From Catonella morbi ATCC 51271 (GTDB lineage Bacteria; Bacillota; Clostridia; Lachnospirales; Lachnospiraceae), in contig NZ_KI535366.1 in the NCBI RefSeq assembly GCF_000160035.2, positions 149,571-213,570 of the forward strand: a DNA stretch of 64,000 bases, written 5' to 3'. Both the position numbers and the translations under genes were made by a program. This document shows, one piece after another, positions 24,627-32,861 of the stretch; the first letter of the stretch is position 1; each line of letters opens with the position of its first letter. The notes under the pieces are model-generated. The model searched no databases, was not told the DNA's origin, and worked only from the letters and a program-made list of their open reading frames with translations.

Positions 24627-26096
24627 TTGACAACATTATTATATGCGGTAATCGGAGTTTTGACAGTTATAGCAGTTCTCTTACTATTTTCAAGAAATAA
24701 GATTTTAAGAGAAAAGAAGGAAGCCGAAAGAAAATTAAAAGATACATTAAGTGACCTGGAAAATGTATATAGTGAAATAAATACAACCCAGGAAGAATTG
24801 AATGTGAAATACAGGGAAATAAAATTAAACGAAGACAAGATAAGAAAGCTGGCTTATGAAGATTCTCTCACAGGGCTTCCCAACAGTGTTGCTTTCAATG
24901 AAATGCTTATACATACACTTGAAACCCTTAGAAAAGAAGAATCTGTCGGAATTATGTATGTTGACCTGGACAATTTTAAGCAGATTGATGATTTGTGGGG
25001 GCATGCCAATTGTGATGAGCTGATTTTGGATGTAAGTCACAGACTCAGGCAAAATTTGGATGAAAATGACTATCTGGCTAAGATGAGCGGTGACGAATTT
25101 ATGATACTCAGTCAGAATATACTTGAATCTACAGATTTTAATGAAAAATTGAAAAGAATCGGCAATTCATTCAGATTTCCTTTCATAACTTCTTTCGGAC
25201 AGGTTGTAGTTACTACCAGTATAGGAGCAACTCTGGCACCGAGAGACGGGACTAAAGCTGATGTGCTTATAAAAAATGCCACTACTGCTCTTTCTGAAGC
25301 TAAACATTTGGGAAAAGATAATTATTGCTATTACAGCGAAGAAATGAATATAAAAGGACTTGAAAATCTGGAACTGCAATCAAGCCTTACCAATGCAATA
25401 AGAAACGAAAGTCTTATTATTAAGTATGCTCCGGTTTATAATATTGAAGACGGAAGCTATGATACGGTACGTATGCGTTTGCTCTGGGACAGAGGAGAAA
25501 AGGGTGTATGGCAGGCAAGAAGGTTCATAAGTTTCGCGGAGAAAACAGGACAGATATTTGCCCTTGGTGAGAATACCTTCAAAAAAGTTTGTGAGGAAAT
25601 GAAGATTTTTACAGAGAAAAAAGTTATTTTACCGCTTTCTAAGAGGCTTGTACTTAACTATGATTTTAGAAATAAACTCTATGGAATTGTTGCTGAAACC
25701 GGTACAGATGTAGGAAGAATGATAATTGAAATAGATGAAAATATTTTGATATCGGATTTGGCAGAATCCAGCTTTGTCATAGAAGAAATGCTTGCAAAAG
25801 GATTTGGTTTTAGAGTGGGAAGATACGGTAGCGGTGGAATGTCAATGGATATTCTTAAGAATTTACCTGTATCGCAGGTATCTATTCCGGTCAACAGGCT
25901 CTTGGAAGAAAATGAGACAGAAGATGTAATTAAGTATTTAAAAATAGTTACGTCTGTTGTTAATGAATTGGGAGAGAATGTATCATTTTCGGGAATATCT
26001 GATTCAATAGGAGAGGATGTAGTCAAGGAATGTGGCGGAAAGTTTGTCGAAGGAGAATTATACGGACCGCTTTTAACTGCTGAAGAAATCAGATAA
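24627..26096 (+). CDS. GGDEF diguanylate cyclase with degenerate EAL domain
   Basis: A 489-residue protein anchored by one N-terminal helix (residues about 2-21), followed by a short coiled coil (about 25-70), GGDEF domain (about 75-240) and EAL-like domain (about 250-489). The cyclase signature reads SGDEF, a functional variant, after LTGLPNSVAFNEML and YVDLDNFKQIDDLWGH. There is no RxxD product-inhibition site (DEND instead). In the EAL-like domain the EAL motif is replaced by VRM and the DDFG-type loop by RYGSGG, so it should not hydrolyse c-di-GMP and may bind it or another ligand. The TTG start at 24627 follows AGGAGGAG. It is a single-gene unit. Confidence 0.9.
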   Translation: MTTLLYAVIGVLTVIAVLLLFSRNKILREKKEAERKLKDTLSDLENVYSEINTTQEELNVKYREIKLNEDKIRKLAYEDSLTGLPNSVAFNEMLIHTLETLRKEESVGIMYVDLDNFKQIDDLWGHANCDELILDVSHRLRQNLDENDYLAKMSGDEFMILSQNILESTDFNEKLKRIGNSFRFPFITSFGQVVVTTSIGATLAPRDGTKADVLIKNATTALSEAKHLGKDNYCYYSEEMNIKGLENLELQSSLTNAIRNESLIIKYAPVYNIEDGSYDTVRMRLLWDRGEKGVWQARRFISFAEKTGQIFALGENTFKKVCEEMKIFTEKKVILPLSKRLVLNYDFRNKLYGIVAETGTDVGRMIIEIDENILISDLAESSFVIEEMLAKGFGFRVGRYGSGGMSMDILKNLPVSQVSIPVNRLLEENETEDVIKYLKIVTSVVNELGENVSFSGISDSIGEDVVKECGGKFVEGELYGPLLTAEEIR

Positions 26097-26214
26097 TTGT
26101 GCAATCTGCCAAATAAAAGTTTATATTTTTGTTAGTTTTGCCGTTGTGTACATAAAAAAGATGCATTATAATTTGATTGTTTGATTCAATAAGTTGGGAA
26201 GAAAGCGAGGAAAA

Positions 26215-27099
26215 TTGAATTATAATGAATTTATTGAAGAAGTAAGAGAGGGCTTATCAGCTAAACTTAAGCCTTCTTATGAGATTGTGCTGAAAAAGGT
26301 TGCAAAGAACAATAACATATACCGATATGGTCTTTCGGTATTTCCTACCGGAAATAATAAAACGGGTAAAGTATCAAGAATTGTTTATCTTGAAGATTTC
26401 TATCAGGAGTATCAGGAAAATCAGATATATAACTTAGAAAATATAGTTGAAGAGTTATACGGCATTTTACTGAATTTTGATACCCCTGAATTTAAGGAAA
26501 CAGATTATACAGATATTGATAAGATAAAGGACAGAATAATCTTTGAGCTTGTGAACTATAAAATGAATGAGGAAAGGCTTTCCGACAGACCTTTTATAAA
26601 AATTATGGATTTAGCAGTCATTTTTGCTTTTGTTGCAACAGATTTGGGCAGAGATTTTGGGGTAGTACATATTACCAATGAAATGGCAAACAATTTTGGA
26701 TTAACAAAAAATGAAATTTGGGATATAGCAAAAAGAAATACTCCGAAGCTGTTGGAAGCAGATATTATCCCTATGTCAAGCTTCGTGCCCGGTGAAGTTG
26801 CGGACACAGAAACAGAAGAAATGTATATACTTTGTAACAAGAAAAAAGCCGGTGGTGCAGGTGTTCTTTTGTACGACAGAATTCTTGAGGAGCTTTCATC
26901 TAAATTAGAATCTGATTTATATATCCTTCCAAGTTCCATACATGAAACAATAATAATCAGAGCAGATAAGGATAAGGACATATCCGACTTACAGGATATG
27001 GTTAAAAATATTAATAATACTGTGGTTTCTACGGAAGATATCCTGTCTGATAAAGTTTATCACTATATAAGGAGTAATAAGGAGCTTAAAATAGCATAA
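26215..27099 (+). CDS. DUF5688-family protein
   Basis: A 294-residue protein that I match to DUF5688, a family common in Lachnospiraceae and not functionally defined. It opens MNYNEFIEEVREGLS and contains YEIVLKKVAKNNN, the YLEDFY-x-EYQE segment and LPSSIHETIII near the C-terminus. No signal peptide or membrane segment, so it should be cytoplasmic. I chose TTG 26215, which gives the usual family N-terminus and has GAGG four bases upstream; a TTG at 26194 would add seven residues. It stands alone and a terminator follows. Confidence 0.75.
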   Translation: MNYNEFIEEVREGLSAKLKPSYEIVLKKVAKNNNIYRYGLSVFPTGNNKTGKVSRIVYLEDFYQEYQENQIYNLENIVEELYGILLNFDTPEFKETDYTDIDKIKDRIIFELVNYKMNEERLSDRPFIKIMDLAVIFAFVATDLGRDFGVVHITNEMANNFGLTKNEIWDIAKRNTPKLLEADIIPMSSFVPGEVADTETEEMYILCNKKKAGGAGVLLYDRILEELSSKLESDLYILPSSIHETIIIRADKDKDISDLQDMVKNINNTVVSTEDILSDKVYHYIRSNKELKIA

Positions 27100-27113
27100 A
27101 TTATTTCCTATTT

Positions 27114-27152
27114 TAAGAGGTACAGGATGGCTGTTTTATTCTGTACCTTTTA
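27114..27152 (+). terminator. Intrinsic terminator after the DUF5688 gene
   Basis: AGGTACAG (27118-27125) pairs with CTGTACCT (27141-27148), continuing into TTT. A 15-base loop separates them. Confidence 0.85.
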
Positions 27153-27372
27153 ATAATTTGCCGGAAATTGATCGGTATGAATTAATATTAAACTTCTTAG
27201 GTTTCGGGTGATAGAATTCATAAAGCCCGGATTAATATTATTAATCCCAAACAATTTGTAGTAATTGTATATATTATTTACACAAAAGCATACAAATCTA
27301 GTTGCACAATGTTCTTTATGCATATAAATTTGAAGAGAATAATAAAAAATATGTAAAATTTCAACATAATAC

Positions 27373-27401
27373 TTGAAAAAATGACGTAAAAATTATACAA
27401 T
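27373..27401 (+). promoter_or_regulatory. Promoter of the EF-G-like gene
   Basis: TTGAAA (27373-27378), 17 bases, TACAAT (27396-27401): each box deviates from consensus at a single base. Transcription would begin near 27408, giving a leader of about 55 bases. Confidence 0.75.
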
Positions 27402-27462
27402 GTATATATGCGTTATATCCAAATTTCAGGCTACATAAGTTTGTGGCAGATTGGAGAAAATT

Positions 27463-29547
27463 ATGGACATTTTTAAGTATGAAAGAATCAGAAACGTAGC
27501 TCTACTTGGCCATGGCAGCTGTGGTAAAACTACACTTGCAGAGGCCATGGCATTTGTAACAGGTGTAATTTCAAGACCGGGAAAGATTGAGGATGGCTCA
27601 ACTATCAGCGATTATGATAAAGAAGAGCAGAAGAGAACTTTCTCCATACATACTTCCGTTATTCCGATTGTAAGTGATGAGACAAAAATTAATATTTTAG
27701 ATACTCCGGGTTATTTTGACTTTGTAGGAGAAGCAGAGGAAGCTGTAAGCGCGGCGGATGCAGCTATTATAGTCATTTCAGCTAAGGCAGGTGTACAGGT
27801 AGGTACCGAGAAAGCATGGAATCTTTGCGAAAAATATAAACTTCCGAGAATGTTCTTTGTAACAGATATGGATGATGATAATGCAAGTTACAGAAAAGTT
27901 GTGGAAGCCCTTCAGGAACTCTATGGAACAAGAGTAGCTCCTTTCCAGCTTCCTATTCGTGAAAATGAAAAGTTTGTTGGTTTTGTAAATGTGGTAAAAA
28001 TGGCCGGACGTAGATTTAATGACGACGGCACTTATATAGATTCGGATATTCCTGATTATTCTATGGAATATTTACAGACATACAGAGATGCTCTTTTAGA
28101 AGCAGTGGCTGAGACCAGTGATGATATGATGGATAAGTTCTTTAACGGAGAGGAATTTACTCAGGCTGAAATGTCTACAGCTCTCAGAAAGAGTGTCGGT
28201 GACAGTTCTCTTGTTCCTGTACTTATGGGTTCGGGTACAGAGGCTAAGGGTGTAAGAAACCTTATTGACCAGATTGTAAACTACTTCCCTTCACCTAATA
28301 AGACATTTATAACAGGTATCAACCAAAAAACAGGTGAAAGTTTCCATGCCGATTATGATGAAAACAAGGAAATGACAGCCAAGGTATTTAAGACAATAGC
28401 AGATCCTTTCATAGGTAAATTCTCTCTTATTAAGATTTGCTCAGGTGTGCTTAAGGCTGACTCCACCATTTATAATGTAGCAAAAGATACTGAAGAGAAA
28501 ATCTCAAGACTTTATGTGCTCAGAGGAAAAGAACAGATAGAAGTGAAAGAACTGCATGCCGGTGATATAGGTGCCATAGGTAAGCTTGATATCGCAACCG
28601 GTGACAGTATAGCTACTAAGGCTGTACCTGTAGTTTATGACAAGCCGACATTCACCGTTCCATATACATATATGAGATATGTAACCAAGAATAAGGGGGA
28701 TGATGATAAGATAGCAAGCGCTTTAGCAAAGATAGTAGACGAAGATCCGACTATTAAGCTGGTAAATGACAGTGCAAACCGTCAGTCACTTATCTATGGT
28801 ATAGGTGATCAGCAGCTTGACGTTGTGGTAAGCAAACTTGCCAACAGATACAAGGTTGAGATTGAATTACTTAAACCTCGTATTCCTTATAAGGAGACCA
28901 TTAAGAAGAAAGTTTCCGTACAGAACAAGTATAAGAAGCAGACCGGAGGACATGGTCAGTATGGTGATGTTCATATTACTTTTGAACCTTCAAATGACCT
29001 TGAAAAACAGTACATATTTGAAGAAACCGTATTCGGAGGAGCTATTCCAAAGAACTTCTTCCCTGCTATTGAAAAGGGTATAGCAGAGTGCGTTGCTAAG
29101 GGACCTCTTGCCGGCTATCCGGTAGTCGGACTTAAGGCTACACTTACCGACGGTTCCTATCATCCTGTAGATTCTTCTGAAATGGCATTTAAGACTGCTG
29201 CTATTCAGGCATTCAAAGATGGATTTATGCAGGCTATGCCTATACTTTTAGAGCCTATCGTAACTCTCAGAGTAGTAGTTCCCGATGAGTTTACAGGTGA
29301 TGTAATGGGAGATCTTAACAAGAGACGCGGCAGAGTAAGCGGTATGAATACTCTTTATGATGGAAGAACTGAAATACTTGATGATATTCCACAGGCAAGT
29401 CTCCTCGGATATTCCACAGACCTCAGATCTATGACAGGAGGTATCGGAGAATATTCCTATGAATTCAGCCATTATGAAGCGGCTCCTGCCGATGTACAGG
29501 CGAAGGTAGTTGAAGAAAATGCTGCAAATTCAGGAAAAGAAGATTAG
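27463..29547 (+). CDS. EF-G-like translational GTPase
   Basis: A 694-residue protein with the five-domain EF-G layout, about the length of standard EF-G. The P-loop is GHGSCGKTT (residues 16-24) and G3 is DTPGYFDF (about 80-87). The G4 motif, NKxD in normal EF-G, reads TDMD (about 133-136), so guanine recognition may be altered. Domain IV (KKQTGGHGQYGDVHITFEP) keeps the conserved tip region. It is probably not the housekeeping FusA, which sits in the rpsL-rpsG-tuf cluster in related genomes, but an EF-G paralogue. ATG 27463 with TTGGAG upstream was chosen; a TTG at 27451 overlaps that site. It is monocistronic. Confidence 0.9.
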   Translation: MDIFKYERIRNVALLGHGSCGKTTLAEAMAFVTGVISRPGKIEDGSTISDYDKEEQKRTFSIHTSVIPIVSDETKINILDTPGYFDFVGEAEEAVSAADAAIIVISAKAGVQVGTEKAWNLCEKYKLPRMFFVTDMDDDNASYRKVVEALQELYGTRVAPFQLPIRENEKFVGFVNVVKMAGRRFNDDGTYIDSDIPDYSMEYLQTYRDALLEAVAETSDDMMDKFFNGEEFTQAEMSTALRKSVGDSSLVPVLMGSGTEAKGVRNLIDQIVNYFPSPNKTFITGINQKTGESFHADYDENKEMTAKVFKTIADPFIGKFSLIKICSGVLKADSTIYNVAKDTEEKISRLYVLRGKEQIEVKELHAGDIGAIGKLDIATGDSIATKAVPVVYDKPTFTVPYTYMRYVTKNKGDDDKIASALAKIVDEDPTIKLVNDSANRQSLIYGIGDQQLDVVVSKLANRYKVEIELLKPRIPYKETIKKKVSVQNKYKKQTGGHGQYGDVHITFEPSNDLEKQYIFEETVFGGAIPKNFFPAIEKGIAECVAKGPLAGYPVVGLKATLTDGSYHPVDSSEMAFKTAAIQAFKDGFMQAMPILLEPIVTLRVVVPDEFTGDVMGDLNKRRGRVSGMNTLYDGRTEILDDIPQASLLGYSTDLRSMTGGIGEYSYEFSHYEAAPADVQAKVVEENAANSGKED

Positions 29548-29590
29548 TTAATAGTAAACCCTAATTTGTGGTAAATACAAATTATTTTAA

Positions 29591-29651
29591 TTGTTAGCTG
29601 TATTTGCCTATATTGAAAGTGAACTTTCATATAGGCAACATAAGCTAACAA
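29591..29651. repeat. Large interrupted hairpin (61 bases)
   Basis: TTGTTAGCT (29591-29599) pairs with AGCTAACAA (29643-29651). Inside, TTGCCTATA pairs with TATAGGCAA and TGAAAGT pairs with ACTTTCA around a two-base loop. In all about 25 pairs, with a four-base internal loop on each side. No T-run follows. It resembles a small palindromic element rather than a plain terminator, because the next hairpin is already a canonical terminator. Confidence 0.65.
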
Positions 29652-29667
29652 TCTTGATTAGTAAATT

Positions 29668-29712
29668 AAAGCCCTGTCTGAATTATATAAGGCTTCAGAC
29701 AGGGCTTTATTA
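29668..29712. terminator. Bidirectional terminator between EF-G-like and G3E genes
   Basis: AAAGCCCTGTCTGAA (29668-29682) pairs perfectly over 15 bases with TTCAGACAGGGCTTT (29694-29708), with T-rich sequence after it on the + strand and the equivalent A-rich sequence before it. It can stop transcription from both converging genes. Confidence 0.88.
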
Positions 29713-29788
29713 TAACTTAAACAAATGTTGTATGCGCTATATTTTGAAGGTAATGTAGTTAGATTAGGTGTAATAAGTTAAGTCTGTT

Positions 29789-30727
29789 TCAAAGTGACAT
29801 AGATTTTTTAACCCCTATTTTAATAAAGTCAGAGTTTTCAAAGAAAATTTCTCTGATTTTTTGCTTCTTGATATCGTTCCCGATAAAGACAACTTTATCA
29901 GATATTTCATCGGTGTCCAGTTCTACCATATACCTGTTATCGGCTACGTCAAATCTAAGGTTGAGCCCTTTGACAGTAAAGCTTCCCTTAGCTCTGAATA
30001 CATTGCCATACAGCCCTCTGATAAGATTTTCAAGAAAAATAATAAACTTTTCCACAGATCTTACAGATATATTATTAAGCGAGAAACTGTCAGGCATTTC
30101 TGCAGTTTCATCTTTAATAGGTATCTCTACGGTTCCGTCAAGGTATTTAAGTAAAAGAGAATCCCACCAGCTGTCAGGTTGGGTAGAGTAGTGATCTGAA
30201 ACTATATTGCAGGAATTGTTTATGCTCTTTACTTCAAGACTAAGTTTTTCTTTTTCATTATCACTTAAATTTTCGGATTTTGAAAAAATAACAGTATCCG
30301 CAAATTCTATCTGGTCTTTATATATTTCAGGAAATTCATTTTTATATCGTTCAAGACTTAAGGCATCTACTATGGAAATAGGTGCCATAAGTTTAATATG
30401 TTCGTATTCAATTTGTTTAAGGTTGGTTATCAGATTGCTAAGCATAGCCACACCGGTAGGCTCTATAACCAAATACTCAGGATTAACGGTATTGGCTATG
30501 GTAAGTACGGAGACAGCAAAATCACCTTTTACCGAGCAGCAGATACAGCCTTCGGTCAGTTCCCATATATTTACTTTGGTTGATTCTTTCAGAATATCCC
30601 CATCTACTCCTGAAGTTCCGTATTCATTTTCAAAAATAGCTATTTCTTTTTTGGTACGCTTTGCCAGTTCTTTAATAAATGTAGTTTTACCGGCACCGAG
30701 AAAGCCGGATATTATAAGTATTTTCAT
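29789..30727 (-). CDS. G3E-family (COG0523) metal-linked GTPase
   Basis: A 312-residue CobW/COG0523 GTPase, a family of metallochaperones or metal insertases. The Walker A GFLGAGKTT (residues 8-16), the metal-binding GCICCS (CxCC, about 60-65) and EPTGVAML are all present. The guanine motif, usually NKxD, reads SKSE. A CobW C-terminal domain follows (about 210-312). The cognate metal cannot be told; zinc, cobalt or iron are possible. It follows the zinc-dependent alcohol dehydrogenase on the same strand after a 133-base gap containing an 11-pair hairpin, so a role in dehydrogenase metal supply is possible but unproven. The site AGAGGGAA precedes the ATG. Confidence 0.9.
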   Translation of the reverse strand: MKILIISGFLGAGKTTFIKELAKRTKKEIAIFENEYGTSGVDGDILKESTKVNIWELTEGCICCSVKGDFAVSVLTIANTVNPEYLVIEPTGVAMLSNLITNLKQIEYEHIKLMAPISIVDALSLERYKNEFPEIYKDQIEFADTVIFSKSENLSDNEKEKLSLEVKSINNSCNIVSDHYSTQPDSWWDSLLLKYLDGTVEIPIKDETAEMPDSFSLNNISVRSVEKFIIFLENLIRGLYGNVFRAKGSFTVKGLNLRFDVADNRYMVELDTDEISDKVVFIGNDIKKQKIREIFFENSDFIKIGVKKSMSL

Positions 30728-30745
30728 AAATTCCCTCTAACTTCA

Positions 30746-30780
30746 GATACCTGTATAGAGAATTACTCCATACAGGTATC
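30746..30780 (-). repeat. Perfect 11-pair inverted repeat in the G3E gene leader
   Basis: GATACCTGTAT (30746-30756) and ATACAGGTATC (30770-30780) are exact reverse complements with a 13-base loop. It lies 19 bases before the G3E start codon and is not followed by a T-run on the - strand, so it reads more as an operator or a leader hairpin than as the terminator of the dehydrogenase gene. Confidence 0.55.
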
Positions 30781-30860
30781 CGGATTTTAGTTATACCAAA
30801 ATATTCACGAAAAGAGGTTTGTTACCTTTGGGTGAATAATTTGAAATTAATAACTTAAGA

Positions 30861-31922
30861 TTAATCCTGAATCTTAATTACAGGTTTAATAAGATCTGCC
30901 GGTTTATCTCTCATAAGGAAGAGAGCTTCTTCGATATGATCCCATCCTTCAAATACATGTGTTGAAAGAGGAGAAAGATCAAGTTTACCTGCAGATACAA
31001 GAGCGGAAAGCTTCTCCATACGAAGTCTTCCACCAGGCATAAGACCTCCGTTAATCTGTTTATGTCCCATACCTACACCCCATTCAGCACGAGGAATATC
31101 AATATTTTCTCCTGAACCGAGATAGTTTACGTTACCGATTTTTCCGCCCGGCTTTAAGCATTTAACAGCAGGAGAGAAGGTTTCGACACCACCGCCGGCA
31201 ATGATGATTTTGTCAACACCCTTGCCATTAGTCATCTTCATAACCTGCTCATCAATCGGACCGTTCTTATAGCTGATGAAATCTGTAGCACCATAACCCT
31301 TAGCCGCATCAACACAAACCTGTCTTGTACCGACAGCAATTATTCTTGAAGCACCGCGGAGGTTAGCTCCTGCTACGGACATAAGACCAACAGGTCCGAT
31401 ACCGATAACAAGTACAACATCACCATACTGTACATCAGCAAGTTCTGCACCATGGAAACCGGTAGGAACCATATCAGAAAGCATACAAGCATCAACAGTA
31501 TTTATATTGTCAGGAAGGAGGGCAAGGTTTCCGTCTGCATCATTTACATGGAAAAATTCAGAGAACACACCATCCTTAAAGTTTGAGAACTTCCAGCCCG
31601 CAAGCATTCCGCCTGAATGCATTGAAAATCCAGCCTGAGCCTCAAGAGAGTTCCAATCAGGTGTAATAGCAGGAACGAGTACTCTATCACCAGGTTTAAA
31701 GTCTTTAACCAATTCACCGACTTCAACTACTTCAGCACAGCCTTCGTGGCCGAGTATCATATTGTGTCTTTCACCGATAGCACCTTCCCATAATGTGTGC
31801 ACATCAGATGTACAGATAGCAAGAGCAAGAGGCTTACAGATAGCATCAAGAGGACCGCATTTAGGTCTCTCCTTCTCTATCCAGCCTGATTCTCCAATTT
31901 TGAGCATTGCATAACCTTTCAT
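30861..31922 (-). CDS. Zinc-dependent NADP(H) secondary alcohol dehydrogenase
   Basis: A 353-residue medium-chain dehydrogenase, close in sequence to the well-known secondary alcohol dehydrogenases of Thermoanaerobacter brockii and Clostridium beijerinckii, which interconvert ketones and secondary alcohols. Catalytic zinc ligands are visible: Cys37 (AICTSDVH), His59 and Glu60 (GHEGC), Asp150 (SDMVPTGFHGAEL). The nucleotide fold is VIGIGPVGLMSVAG. Arg in VGTRQVCVD and Tyr in ISYKNG are the residues that favour NADP in the family. I chose ATG at 31922: AAGGAG lies seven bases upstream, whereas the ATG at 31928 is too close to it. Its promoter on the - strand is GTGACT then an extended TGTTATAAT. 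Confidence 0.93.
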   Translation of the reverse strand: MKGYAMLKIGESGWIEKERPKCGPLDAICKPLALAICTSDVHTLWEGAIGERHNMILGHEGCAEVVEVGELVKDFKPGDRVLVPAITPDWNSLEAQAGFSMHSGGMLAGWKFSNFKDGVFSEFFHVNDADGNLALLPDNINTVDACMLSDMVPTGFHGAELADVQYGDVVLVIGIGPVGLMSVAGANLRGASRIIAVGTRQVCVDAAKGYGATDFISYKNGPIDEQVMKMTNGKGVDKIIIAGGGVETFSPAVKCLKPGGKIGNVNYLGSGENIDIPRAEWGVGMGHKQINGGLMPGGRLRMEKLSALVSAGKLDLSPLSTHVFEGWDHIEEALFLMRDKPADLIKPVIKIQD

Positions 31923-31976
31923 AACCATTCTCCTTTCGAAATATAAAGATTTAACCTACATAAAAGATATGAATAT

Positions 31977-32005
31977 ATTATAACAGTTAGTTCTATAAAA
32001 GTCAC
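31977..32005 (-). promoter_or_regulatory. Promoter of the secondary alcohol dehydrogenase
   Basis: On the - strand, GTGACT (32005-32000), 17 bases, TATAAT (31982-31977) with the extended TG at the right place. The leader is about 50 bases. Confidence 0.7.
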
Positions 32006-32043
32006 TAAAAAAATATAAAATAATAATAAATTTTTTGTATAAA

Positions 32044-32099
32044 TTGCAACTAAATTGCAAAATTGAATTCTTGACCAATAATTGAGTTTGAATTACAAT
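32044..32099 (+). promoter_or_regulatory. Promoter of ydcF-crp with upstream TTGCAA dyad
   Basis: TTGACC (32071-32076), 17 bases, TACAAT (32094-32099) form a good sigma-A promoter. Directly upstream lie two TTGCAA boxes (32044-32049 and 32055-32060), 11 bases apart and so on one DNA face. Centred near -54 relative to the probable start, they suit an activator such as the Crp/Fnr protein encoded in this unit. Confidence 0.6.
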
Positions 32100-32216
32100 A
32101 TGCATACAACCAATTATTCACTTTAATATCAGGTGATGCCGGATATATGTAATTTTATCAAGTCAACTGAACAGTTATATCGCCGGGATTGGCAGGATAT
32201 CAGTGAATGATTTAAA

Positions 32217-32852
32217 ATGTATGCAGATTGGAGCAATATTTTAATGAGAAACAATATAGATGATATTACAAGATATATTTTTATTGAAGATGAGCCGCAA
32301 GACTCAGATATAATTTTTATTCCAGGTTCTTCAAACTGGGTACTTGCTGAAACAGCAGCTTCTTTGTACAAAGAAGGCAAGGCAAATAAAATAATGCCTT
32401 CAGGGATGTATTTTTATAAAATAGGAAGATTTCTAAACGAAAGAGTAACAGATGAGAGGTATAAAGGAAATTTTAGGACAGAAGCAGAATTTTTAAGTTC
32501 AGTTCTTGTAAAAAACGGTGTAGAGAATAAGGATATTCTTATTGAGGAGAAAGCTACAAATACTTATGAAAATGCAATATTTTCCAGAGATTTGCTTAAG
32601 GAAAATAATTTAACTGTTAAGAAAGCTATCATCTGTCCCCAGGCTTTTCATGCCAGAAGAGCCTTTATGACTTATTCACATTTATTTCCTGATGTTGAGT
32701 TTTATGTAGTTCCTACTGATACGCAGGGTATAACTGCGGACAGTTGGTATAAGACTGAGAGAGGGATTCAGGTGGTACTTGGAGAGCTACAGAAATGCGG
32801 AGAATATTTTGAGGAATATTTTTTGGATGGAATACGAAAACAGGATTGTTAA
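32217..32852 (+). CDS. YdcF/DUF218-family protein
   Basis: A 211-residue member of the YdcF/ElyC/SanA (DUF218) superfamily. Seen: DIIFIPGSSNWVLAETAASL, IEEKATNTYENAIFSRDLL and CPQAFHARRAFMTY, the typical Rossmann-like core. No membrane segment or signal peptide, so it is the soluble YdcF type. Function in general is unknown; some members act in envelope glycan metabolism. The ATG at 32217 lacks a clear ribosome binding site; the in-frame ATG at 32244 has GGAG about 11 bases upstream and is the alternative. It is followed after 9 bases by the Crp/Fnr gene. Confidence 0.85.
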   Translation: MYADWSNILMRNNIDDITRYIFIEDEPQDSDIIFIPGSSNWVLAETAASLYKEGKANKIMPSGMYFYKIGRFLNERVTDERYKGNFRTEAEFLSSVLVKNGVENKDILIEEKATNTYENAIFSRDLLKENNLTVKKAIICPQAFHARRAFMTYSHLFPDVEFYVVPTDTQGITADSWYKTERGIQVVLGELQKCGEYFEEYFLDGIRKQDC

Positions 32853-32861
32853 GGAGCTGTA

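Larger units (their letters stand above)
27100..27450. other. Gap of about 360 bases before the EF-G-like gene
   Basis: Contains a terminator (27114-27152), a CGGG...CCCG short inverted repeat (27205-27229), a 19-base palindrome GGATTAATATTATTAATCC (27229-27247) and a promoter (27373-27401). I see no protein-coding frame with a ribosome binding site and no riboswitch core that I can name. Confidence 0.7.
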
